Below, piece by piece: positions 33,877-41,407 of a stretch of 45,695 bases of DNA. The position numbers and the translations under genes are program-made. The stretch covers positions 1 through 45,695 of the forward strand of contig NZ_LMAU01000008.1 of the NCBI RefSeq assembly GCF_001441535.1, read 5' to 3'. Positions within the stretch are counted from its first letter, which is position 1, and the number at the start of each line of letters is the position of its first letter. Source of the DNA: Tsuneonella troitsensis (GTDB lineage: Bacteria > Pseudomonadota > Alphaproteobacteria > Sphingomonadales > Sphingomonadaceae). The notes beneath the pieces were generated by a model. That model ran no database searches. It had not been told where the DNA came from and saw only the letters and a list, made by a program, of their open reading frames with translations.

Positions 33877-35930
33877 CCTGCGAGCGCCCCCGGCAGCCGT
33901 GCGAAGACCGGCGCGAATGCGCTGCCTTCCCGATAGAACACCGGCGGAAAGCCGATCGGCGCGTCGACGGTGTGAGTGCCGGGCATATACCTTTCGCCCG
34001 ACCATACATGGATCCACGGCCCGCTGCCGGGCAGGATCACCTTACGCTGGCTGGCACCTTCCTCGATCACGGGAGCGACGATCATGTCCGCCCCGTAAAG
34101 ATACTGGTCCTGCACCGCAAACAGCGCGGGGTCGTCGGGATATTCGAGGAACAGGGGGCGCTGGAGCGGAAGGCCGGTCGCGGCGGCCTCGTCGCTCAAC
34201 GCGCGGACATAAGGCGTCAGCGCGGCATGGACCCGGCTCCAGCGCGCGAAGCAGGCCAGCAGTTCGGGCGTGCTGTCGTATTGCAGGTTTTCGTCCGGCC
34301 GATTGCCTTCGTGGCTGCGCATGACCGGCGCGAATGCGGCGAGTTCGCACCACCGCTGCAGCAGCTCCTCGCTCCGCACGTTTCCTAGCAGCGAGGTGTA
34401 GCCGCCGCAGTCGGAATGGCTGTAGGCGTTGCCGACAAGACCCGCCGACAGCGCCCCGGTGACGACGGTGCCGATCCCGTCGTGGCGGGTGAAATCGACG
34501 CTCTGGTCGCCCGCCCACAGCAACGGGCAATGCGCCTGCACGCCCGAGAAACCGGCGCGCATGAAGAATACCGCATCGCCGGTCTTGCCGCGACTTTCGA
34601 GAGCCATCGCGTTGACCTCGGCCCAGAGCACGGGCCATCTGTTGTGCATCTCCATCGGGTCGCTGCCGTCGGCCAGGCGCAGATCGGTGGGGAGATACTC
34701 GCCGAAATCGGCCATCCAGCCCATGATCCCGCGATCGAGCATTTCGCGCCCCAGAATGCGCTCGGCGAACCAGACCTTGGTCTCTTCGCGGGTAAAATCG
34801 ACCACGCCGCAATCGAACTCACCGAAATCGACAAGGTACGGTTCGTCGCTTTCGAGACCGAGGCAGAAGTGCCCCCCTTCGAGAGCCTCTGCATAGAGGT
34901 CCGCATCGACCGACAGGTACGGATTGGCATAGGCCATGAACCGTATGCCGCGGTCCGCCAACGCGGCGATCCGCGCCTCCAGATCGGGATACCGTGCGGC
35001 GCTGCGCGCGCCGACCTGCCAGTCCCAGAACAGGCGGCGGCCGAAGCTCGTTTCGCGGATACCCGCCCAGTCCTCGCACCAAAGGCCCGCGATCGCCGCG
35101 CCGGCATCGACGAAATTTTCCAGCCGGTCGAAGCTCGATGCACCGGACTTGAGGCCCACGATCGCCCCGCCGATCGCCCAGTCGGGCAGCGGAGGCTGGC
35201 GGCCGAAGCGGTCGGCAAGCTGGCCGACCAGCCCCTTCGGCCCATCGGCGGCAAACAGTTCAAACCGCGCCGTGCCGGACCACACTTCGACCGCGTGCGC
35301 TTTCGAGTCAGTGAAATCGAGGACGCTGTAGCACGTCTCGTCGAGGTGGACCGCGATCCAGCGCGAGGTCAGGAACGTCGGCTGCGGGTAGTTCGTGTGA
35401 TAGTAATCGCCACCCGCCATTCCGGCTTCGTCCATCGCGCGGGTCAATTCGGTCGACTTGTCGCGCCCCACGCCCGGCTCGCTGGTCCACATCGGGAAAC
35501 GGCGGCCATTGAGCGCGAAGTAGCTCATCTGCTCGCCGCCGCCCCAGACGGACTCTTCGAGCTCGGCGTGGAAGCGGAAGTACATGCGGTCGAACGATGG
35601 ATCGTCGCACGTGACCGTCAGCGCAGGGCCGTCCCACTCGATGCGCGCGCCATCGAAGCGCACGCCGCCATCGAACGCGTCCCACGCCGCCAGTTCGCGA
35701 CGGCCCTGCGGCGCATCGTCGATCCGGAAGTTGCCCCGCACCATCTCGATATCGGGCCTTCCGCGGGCAATGGCCAGCGCAGGACAATCCAGGGCATGGC
35801 GCAGCACGGTCCGGCCACCGAAAAGCAGCTCGAAACCGTCTTCCACGGCCTTGAACTCGATCGACTGCGCCAAATTCTCCCCCGTAGCGACCGTACGCCC
35901 ACCTTCAAGCAGGCACCAGGCATGCGCCAT
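33873..35930 (-). CDS. Sulfoquinovosidase (GH31, YihQ/SmoI-like)
   Basis: 685 residues from ATG 35930 (frame open to 35978; a TTG at 35873 after GGGGGAG is also possible, since YihQ aligns only from about there). Close to E. coli YihQ throughout: EMVRGNFRIDD, GGGEQMSYFALNGRRFPMWTSEPGVGR, SFGRRLFWDW. Catalytic nucleophile Asp408 (GWMADFGEYLPTD) and acid Asp475 (LWAGDQSVDF) correspond to D405/D472. Sulfonate-recognition residues are kept: Arg299 and Trp302 (RLFW), Tyr511 (HSDCGGYTS), with Lys251 (GLKSG) and Glu286 (LWCEDW) instead of two Gln, that is, the KERWY form I recall from the Agrobacterium enzyme. It would cleave sulfoquinovosyl glycerol to sulfoquinovose and glycerol. No signal peptide, so cytosolic. 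Confidence 0.92.
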   Translation of the reverse strand: MAHAWCLLEGGRTVATGENLAQSIEFKAVEDGFELLFGGRTVLRHALDCPALAIARGRPDIEMVRGNFRIDDAPQGRRELAAWDAFDGGVRFDGARIEWDGPALTVTCDDPSFDRMYFRFHAELEESVWGGGEQMSYFALNGRRFPMWTSEPGVGRDKSTELTRAMDEAGMAGGDYYHTNYPQPTFLTSRWIAVHLDETCYSVLDFTDSKAHAVEVWSGTARFELFAADGPKGLVGQLADRFGRQPPLPDWAIGGAIVGLKSGASSFDRLENFVDAGAAIAGLWCEDWAGIRETSFGRRLFWDWQVGARSAARYPDLEARIAALADRGIRFMAYANPYLSVDADLYAEALEGGHFCLGLESDEPYLVDFGEFDCGVVDFTREETKVWFAERILGREMLDRGIMGWMADFGEYLPTDLRLADGSDPMEMHNRWPVLWAEVNAMALESRGKTGDAVFFMRAGFSGVQAHCPLLWAGDQSVDFTRHDGIGTVVTGALSAGLVGNAYSHSDCGGYTSLLGNVRSEELLQRWCELAAFAPVMRSHEGNRPDENLQYDSTPELLACFARWSRVHAALTPYVRALSDEAAATGLPLQRPLFLEYPDDPALFAVQDQYLYGADMIVAPVIEEGASQRKVILPGSGPWIHVWSGERYMPGTHTVDAPIGFPPVFYREGSAFAPVFARLPGALAG

Positions 35931-35957
35931 ATGACACCGCTTGACACATCGGGTCAA
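35929..35957. promoter_or_regulatory. Candidate LacI operator and divergent promoter elements
   Basis: TTGACACATCGGGTCAA (35941-35957) is an interrupted palindrome with TTGAC/GTCAA arms. Its left arm gives a perfect -35 TTGACA for the receptor gene and its right arm gives TTGACC for the opposite direction. Adjacent at 35929-35940 is the 12-mer ATATGACACCGC, repeated at the YeiH start. A bound LacI protein would block both promoters. Confidence 0.5.
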
Positions 35958-36005
35958 TGGGCGCATTTCCCGGGCCAACGAAAGTGTTTCTCAGGGAGGG
36001 GTTTC

Positions 36006-38342
36006 ATGTTCCGCACGGGTTTCCGTTCGCGCGCGCTTGCGCTGTCGGGCAGCATCATCGCAATCGCCGCGGCCAATCCGGCCTTTGCGCAGGACGCCGC
36101 CGAGCCCGTCGATGACGGCGGCATCGAAGAGATCATCGTCACCGCCAACAAGGTCGCCGAGAACGTCCAGGACGTGCCGATCGCGATTACCGCGCTGACC
36201 TCGGATCGCCTCGAAGCCGCGGGCACCACCAGCCTCGAAGGCATTACTCAACTCGTTCCCTCGGTCACCTTCCGCAAGGGTACAACGAGCGCGAACAGCG
36301 CGATCGTGATGCGCGGCGTGGGCACGATCACCTTCTCGATCGCTGCCGAGCCGAGCGTGTCGACCGTGGTCGACGGAATCGTCCTCAGCCGTTCGGGCCA
36401 GGCGTTCATGGACCTCGTCGATGCGGAGCGCCTCGAAGTCCTGCGCGGGCCGCAGGGTACCCTGTTCGGCAAGAACGCCAGCGCCGGCCTCGTGAACATC
36501 GTCTCCAAGGGTGGCACCGACAGCCTCGAGGTCGAAGCGCGCGCCGAATATTACGAAGGCGACGAATACCGCCTGCGCGCTTCGCTGTCCGGGCCCTTGG
36601 GCGATGATGTCAGCGCACGCGTTACCGGGTTCTACGGCAACTACGACGGCAACATTACCAATATCTTCGGCGGGACCGACAACCAGGTCAACGGATACGA
36701 GCACTACGGCGTCCGCGGCATTCTGGACTACAACGGCCCGGCGGCGCGCGTGCGCTTGATTGCCGACTATTTCCGCGCGAACGATGATTGCTGCGCCGAC
36801 ATAACCACCGTCAGCCGCGGCGCCGTGCTGGACGCGGAACTCGGGTTGCCGGGCGGTGTCGCTCAGGGCCTGGACCAGCGCTACGTGAACCACAATCTCG
36901 TCACACAGACGAAGGACACCCAGATCAGCTTCACCGCCAGCGCGGATGTCGACCTGACCGACACGCATACGTTGAGCGTTGTCACCGGGTATCGCAATTG
37001 GAAGAATCGCGAGCTTCGCGAGGGCGACTTCCTGCCACGCGCCATCGTCGGTACTAACGAGCTTCACGACGAAGGTCTGGTCACCACCGACCAGCTTTCA
37101 TTCGAGGCGCGTATCGCGTCCGACACCGCGATGCCGTTCTCGTATCAGGTCGGAGCATTCGCATGGCATTCGGACAACACCCAAATCTTCACTCGTGAGG
37201 ATATCGTCTGCGCCACCTCGACCTTGCCGGTCGCGCCGAGCGGCGCACGGCCATGCAACCTGCTCGATACGGTCAACACGCTGTTCCCCACGGCTACGTC
37301 GGAAAGCGACGTCAGTTCGTCCAACTTCGCGGTCTTCGGACAGGGAACGTTCCGCTTCAGTGATCTGCTCGCGCTCACCGGTGGCCTGCGATACACGTGG
37401 GACGATCTTTCGTTCATCCACATCCGCGCGCCGGGCGTAAACGCGACCACCGGGCTTCCCGCGACCGGACCAGGCATTTCGGGCGCCCCGGCAGGCGGAA
37501 CAATCGCCAGCGGCGGGAACGGCACCAACATTTCGCGCGGCAGCAGCACCAACGGCAACCTGTCCGGCAAGGCCGTGCTGCAGATCACCCCGTCGGACGA
37601 CGTGATGCTCTACGGCAGCTACACGCGCGGCTACAAGGGGCCCGCGTTCAACGTCTTCTTCAACCACACCGCGCCGACCAACGCGATCCCGATCGACGAA
37701 GAGACCTCCGACGCGTTCGAGATCGGCGCGAAGACGCAGTTCTTCGACAACCGGGTTCAGCTGAACGTCGCCGGCTTCATGGTCGAGTATGACGGCTTCC
37801 AGGCGAACAACTTCGTCCTGCTGAATGGAGCGGTGGTGAGCAACCTGACCAATGCCGGCACGGTCAAGTCGCAGGGCTTCGAGGTCGACCTGCAGGCCGT
37901 TCCGGTCGACGGACTGACGCTGCGCGCAAGCGCGGCCTATGCCGATGCCTTCGTCAAGGAATTCAACCCGAACCCGCAGACCAACGCCCCCGACGCGCGC
38001 AACGGCACGCAGCTTCCGCTGGCGCCGAAGTTCGTCTACACGCTGGGCGCGGGTTACGAGGGCGACCTCGGTGGGATGAAGCTCTACCTCGACACCGACT
38101 ATCGCCACGTCAGCAAGCAGTTCTCCGACCTCGGCGAGAGCGGGCCGATCGATCCCTACGGCATCTGGAATGCCTCGATCGGGTTCTCGGACGCCGAGGA
38201 CCGCTATCGCCTGACCCTGCACGCCCGCAACATCACCGACGAGAGCTACGCCCTGCTCAACGTCAGCAATGGCCAGCGCTTGCAGATTCCGCGCGACGCG
38301 GACCGCTATTTCGGCGTCAGCCTGCGTGCACGCATCCGGTAA
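36006..38342 (+). CDS. TonB-dependent receptor, likely for sulfoquinovosyl glycerol or sulfolipid sugars
   Basis: 778 residues from ATG 36006, strong ribosome site AGGGAGGGG at 35993-36001; the frame runs far upstream but is antisense to the sulfoquinovosidase gene. Signal peptide (SRALALSGSIIAIAAANPAFA), TonB box GIEEIIVTANKV, plug (QDVPIAITALTSDRLEAAG, RGVGTITFSIAAEPSVSTVVDG, DVERLEVLRGPQGTLFGKN-like) and a 22-strand barrel ending FGVSLRARIR. A CC pair in an extracellular loop (NDDCCADIT) may form a disulfide. It is divergent from the sulfoquinovosidase gene over 75 bases with shared candidate control sites, so the substrate is probably a sulfoquinovose glycoside. The match by sequence is only to the general receptor family. 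Confidence 0.92.
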   Translation: MFRTGFRSRALALSGSIIAIAAANPAFAQDAAEPVDDGGIEEIIVTANKVAENVQDVPIAITALTSDRLEAAGTTSLEGITQLVPSVTFRKGTTSANSAIVMRGVGTITFSIAAEPSVSTVVDGIVLSRSGQAFMDLVDAERLEVLRGPQGTLFGKNASAGLVNIVSKGGTDSLEVEARAEYYEGDEYRLRASLSGPLGDDVSARVTGFYGNYDGNITNIFGGTDNQVNGYEHYGVRGILDYNGPAARVRLIADYFRANDDCCADITTVSRGAVLDAELGLPGGVAQGLDQRYVNHNLVTQTKDTQISFTASADVDLTDTHTLSVVTGYRNWKNRELREGDFLPRAIVGTNELHDEGLVTTDQLSFEARIASDTAMPFSYQVGAFAWHSDNTQIFTREDIVCATSTLPVAPSGARPCNLLDTVNTLFPTATSESDVSSSNFAVFGQGTFRFSDLLALTGGLRYTWDDLSFIHIRAPGVNATTGLPATGPGISGAPAGGTIASGGNGTNISRGSSTNGNLSGKAVLQITPSDDVMLYGSYTRGYKGPAFNVFFNHTAPTNAIPIDEETSDAFEIGAKTQFFDNRVQLNVAGFMVEYDGFQANNFVLLNGAVVSNLTNAGTVKSQGFEVDLQAVPVDGLTLRASAAYADAFVKEFNPNPQTNAPDARNGTQLPLAPKFVYTLGAGYEGDLGGMKLYLDTDYRHVSKQFSDLGESGPIDPYGIWNASIGFSDAEDRYRLTLHARNITDESYALLNVSNGQRLQIPRDADRYFGVSLRARIR

Positions 38343-38369
38343 CGAGTAGGCTGACTGACGGCACTATCG

Positions 38370-38399
38370 ACGGCCGCGGAGGGAAACTTCCGCGGCCGT
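38370..38399. terminator. Hairpin between converging TonB receptor and csaA
   Basis: ACGGCCGCGGA (38370-38380) and TCCGCGGCCGT (38389-38399), continuing inward through G-T and G-C pairs to a GAAA tetraloop (38383-38386). T-runs are weak on both sides, but the position between convergent genes favours two-way termination. Confidence 0.7.
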
Positions 38400-38407
38400 T
38401 CGATTGC

Positions 38408-38779
38408 CTAGAACAGGCGCGAACCCAGCGGGACGTCGTGGTCGGGTTCGAACAACACGACCTCTCCGTCCCCATCCGCAAATCCGACCGTCAGCACTTC
38501 GGACATGAATTTGCCGATCTGACGCGGCGGAAAATTCACGACGGCAGCGACCAGGCGACCTGGCAGGTCCTCGATGCCGTAGCGCGCGCAGATCTGCGCC
38601 GAAGATTTGCAGATACCCACGCCCGGACCGAGATCGATCACGAGCTTGTAGGCAGGCTTGCGCGCCTCCGGAAACTCCTCTGCCGAAACGATCCGGCCCA
38701 CGCGGATATCGACGCACAGGAAGTCGTCGAAGGCGATGGTCTCAGCGGGCGGATCGGCGGGGTCGTGGTTCACGTGCAT
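38408..38779 (-). CDS. csaA: tRNA-binding / CsaA-like chaperone protein
   Basis: 123 residues, ATG 38779. The full OB-fold signature is visible: ETIAFDDFLCVDIRVGRIVSAEEFPEARKPAYKLVIDLGPGVGICKSSAQICARYGIEDLPGRLVAAVVNFPPRQIGKFMSEVLTVGF. CsaA dimers bind tRNA and have been tied to protein export in Bacillus. It ends near the terminator hairpin and starts 51 bases after the MFS gene on the same strand, so it may be read from the MFS promoter. No evident tie to sulfoquinovose use. Confidence 0.93.
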   Translation of the reverse strand: MHVNHDPADPPAETIAFDDFLCVDIRVGRIVSAEEFPEARKPAYKLVIDLGPGVGICKSSAQICARYGIEDLPGRLVAAVVNFPPRQIGKFMSEVLTVGFADGDGEVVLFEPDHDVPLGSRLF

Positions 38780-38830
38780 CCACGATGCACTAGCGCATAC
38801 GCGCGAGCCCGTGGAGACCTCGGGTGGCGC

Positions 38831-40123
38831 CTACTGTCCCTCGTCCTCGGCCACGATCTTGGGCACCAGCAGATGGATCCACGCCAGCGCCGTGAGGTAG
38901 GCGACCGCAGCCGCCCAGAACAGCGGGGCATAGCCGATCCCGGACGTCAGCAGCGCGCCGGTCGCCTCCTGGATGCCGAACCCGGCGACGTTGCCGGCGA
39001 TAGCGCCGATCGCCATCACGGTCGCCACGCGGCGCGCCGGGATCGCATCGGCGGCAAAGCCGAAGATGTTGGTCGAGAAACCCTGGTGCGCGAACAGGCC
39101 CAGCCCGATGATCGCCGCCGCGGTCCACGCACTGTCGACCGTCAGCGCGAGCGGGATCGGCAGGATGATCAGGCCGTACAACAGCATGCTGGTCTTGCGC
39201 GCTGCGTTGACCGACCGGCCCTTGCCCAGCAGCACCCCGAACAGCTTGCCCGCCGTCAGGGCGCCCACGGCGGCCATCGAGAACGCAAGTGCAGTCGGAC
39301 CCACGAGCTCGGTCTGCGACAGGTTGAACACCTTGTTGAACAGGTCGGGCAGCCAGAAGGTGAAGAACCACCAGAACATGTCGGTGATCGCCTTCGCGCC
39401 GGCGATGGCCCAGGTTTTCCGGTCGGCGAACGCTTCGCTGTAGGACGATCGCACCGGCGTGCCCTCGGGCCGGGCCGCGCGCGGCAGCGGCCGCAGGTCG
39501 CGGGTGCCCCAGATCCACGCCGCGAGCCACACGAAGCCCAACAGGCCGGTGACGATGAACGCCGCCTTCCAGCCATAGATCACCGCGAACGGCACCACCG
39601 TCAGCGGCGCGAGGATATTGCCGATGTTGGGCGCCGTGTTGACGATCCCCATGCCCATCGTGCGCTGGCGGATCGGCAGGTATTCCGCCGCCGCCTTGAC
39701 CGCTGCAGGCGTGTTCACCGCCTCGAACGCCACGAGCGCAACGCGCGCAGTCACGAACTGCGATACGGTTGCCGCCACCGCGTGCGCCATTCCGGCGACC
39801 GACCACAGGGCGACCGCCGCGCCATAGGCGAGCTTCACCCCGAACCGGTCGATGATCCAGCCGACGAACAGCAGCGCGCCGGCCGCGGCGAGCTGGCTGG
39901 CGGATGCGAAGTGGGCGAACTCCGCGTCGCCCCAGCCGTATTCGGCCGAGATCGTCGGCTTGAGCAGCGAGAGGACCTGGCGGTCCACGTAGTTGATGAT
40001 CGTCCCGAAAAAGAGCAATGCGATGAGCCAGTTGCGGGTCCGCGCGATGGCGCGTTCGTCCGCCTCGCTCGCCGCCTGGACGCCGCCCGCGAGCGCGCCG
40101 CTCGCGTTATCCCCGTCGGTCAT
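38831..40123 (-). CDS. MFS transporter, ExuT-like (candidate sulfoquinovose or glycoside importer)
   Basis: 430 residues from ATG 40123 with the strong ribosome site GGGAGAGG. Twelve helices; the first has INYVDRQVLSLLKPTIS, the hallmark of the anion:cation symporter family that moves hexuronates and related organic anions. The loop WIIDRFGVKLAYG and the 6/7 loop GTRDLRPLPRAARPEGTPV follow family form. No ABC importer is in the region, so this is the candidate inner-membrane step for the negatively charged sulfosugar. It is divergent from YeiH over 76 bases. Function is inferred from family and place only. Confidence 0.85.
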   Translation of the reverse strand: MTDGDNASGALAGGVQAASEADERAIARTRNWLIALLFFGTIINYVDRQVLSLLKPTISAEYGWGDAEFAHFASASQLAAAGALLFVGWIIDRFGVKLAYGAAVALWSVAGMAHAVAATVSQFVTARVALVAFEAVNTPAAVKAAAEYLPIRQRTMGMGIVNTAPNIGNILAPLTVVPFAVIYGWKAAFIVTGLLGFVWLAAWIWGTRDLRPLPRAARPEGTPVRSSYSEAFADRKTWAIAGAKAITDMFWWFFTFWLPDLFNKVFNLSQTELVGPTALAFSMAAVGALTAGKLFGVLLGKGRSVNAARKTSMLLYGLIILPIPLALTVDSAWTAAAIIGLGLFAHQGFSTNIFGFAADAIPARRVATVMAIGAIAGNVAGFGIQEATGALLTSGIGYAPLFWAAAVAYLTALAWIHLLVPKIVAEDEGQ

Positions 40124-40197
40124 CGTGCCTCTCCCGCCACGCCCTTGCGGCGCGTCCGGCTTGCACGATACCCATTCGCGAGCGTAAGGGAAGAATA

Positions 40198-40209
40198 ATA
40201 TGACACCGC
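40198..40209 (+). promoter_or_regulatory. Repeat of the 12-mer ATATGACACCGC at the YeiH start
   Basis: Identical to 35929-35940, covering the ATG of the YeiH gene at 40200 just as the first copy covers the start of the sulfoquinovosidase gene. It is a candidate shared operator half-site. Confidence 0.4.
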
Positions 40210-41312
40210 CGGACAATCGCGGTCGCCAGGGGCCGATAGACTGGGACACGCTGCCCTATGGCGGCGATCTGTTCGGTGAAATCTATCTGGCGGAAACCGC
40301 GCCGGCCGAAGCCCCCCCGCGAAAGCCACTGTCGCGCTTCCTGCCGGGACTCGCGGTCGTCGGTGTGGCCGCCGGAACCTCTGCCTGGCTTGCCGAGCAC
40401 TATGGCTTCCCGATCATCCTCCTGGGGTTGCTGATCGGTCTCGCACTCAATTTCGTCGCCCCCGAAGAGGCGACTCATCCAGGTCTCGACCTCGCCAGCC
40501 GGACCTGCTTGCGCTGGGGAATCGTAGCCCTCGGATTCCAGGTGACGATCGCGCAGGTGCTCGACCTTGGACCTTGGCCTTTCGCGGCGCTGGTCGCGAT
40601 CATGCTCACCGCGTTCTTCGCCGGGGTCGGCGGTGCGGCGATATCCGGGCAGTCCCGCTATGCCGGCATCCTGGCGGGCGGCGCGACGGCAATCTGCGGC
40701 GCCAGCGCGGCGCTAGCGCTCTATGGCGTGATCGGGCGCGACCGCTTGAGCCAGGCGCAGTTCGCCCTCACGCTGGTCGGCGTCAGCCTTGCCAGTGCGC
40801 TGGCCATGTCGCTCTATCCCGTGATCGCCGCCGAGATGGGGCTCACTGACAGCCAAGCCGGATTCCTGATCGGCGCATCGATCCACGACGTCGCGCAGGC
40901 GATCGGCGGGGGCTTCACCTACTCCGACGCGGCCGGCGCGGAGGCGACGATCATCAAGCTCTCGCGCGTCGCCCTGCTCGGACCGGTCATGATCCTCGTC
41001 GCGCTGTGGATCGGCAATTCGGCGGCGGACTCGCGCCAGCCGCTCTGGCGCCGGATCACGCTGCCGTGGTTCATCCTGGGCTTCATCGCGTTGGTAGTGG
41101 TGAACAGCACGGGCGTCGTGCCTGCCGCCGCGCAGGACGCGATGATGACCGCATCCAAGGCGCTGCTCCTGTTCGCCGTGATCGCGACCGCGATGCGTTC
41201 GGACATGGCGCTGATCATGCGCCTGGGATGGCGCGCGGCCACTCCGGTCGCGTGCGCCACGCTCGCCAGTTTCCTTGCGGCAGCCGCCGCGATCTGGCTG
41301 GGCGCGGCGTGA
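40200..41312 (+). CDS. YeiH-family putative sulfate/sulfite exporter
   Basis: 370 residues, ATG 40200, with AAGGGAAG about 7 bases before. After a cytosolic start come some ten helices, with the family (UPF0324) motifs GIVALGFQVTIAQVL, AGILAGGATAICGASAALAL, GFLIGASIHDVAQAIGGGF and KLSRVALLGPVMI. Relatives are named putative sulfate exporters and often sit beside genes that release sulfite, such as taurine or sulfonate degradation. Here it would remove sulfite or sulfate made by the SmoC-like step. No sulfite dehydrogenase gene is visible, so which anion is moved is open. Divergent from the MFS gene. Confidence 0.88.
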   Translation: MTPPDNRGRQGPIDWDTLPYGGDLFGEIYLAETAPAEAPPRKPLSRFLPGLAVVGVAAGTSAWLAEHYGFPIILLGLLIGLALNFVAPEEATHPGLDLASRTCLRWGIVALGFQVTIAQVLDLGPWPFAALVAIMLTAFFAGVGGAAISGQSRYAGILAGGATAICGASAALALYGVIGRDRLSQAQFALTLVGVSLASALAMSLYPVIAAEMGLTDSQAGFLIGASIHDVAQAIGGGFTYSDAAGAEATIIKLSRVALLGPVMILVALWIGNSAADSRQPLWRRITLPWFILGFIALVVVNSTGVVPAAAQDAMMTASKALLLFAVIATAMRSDMALIMRLGWRAATPVACATLASFLAAAAAIWLGAA

Positions 41313-41407
41313 GTTCCGCCTTTCTCCCGCACCTTCGGCTTGGTGCGATGCGGTCTTGCGGTTCTCAGGTTGGGATTATGCGCGTCGCCTGCTAGGGGCG
41401 CGCCGCA

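Noticed and set aside
34416-36005. Long N-terminal extension of the TonB receptor frame
   Set aside because: The extension is antisense to the sulfoquinovosidase gene; the receptor's signal peptide and ribosome site are at 36006.
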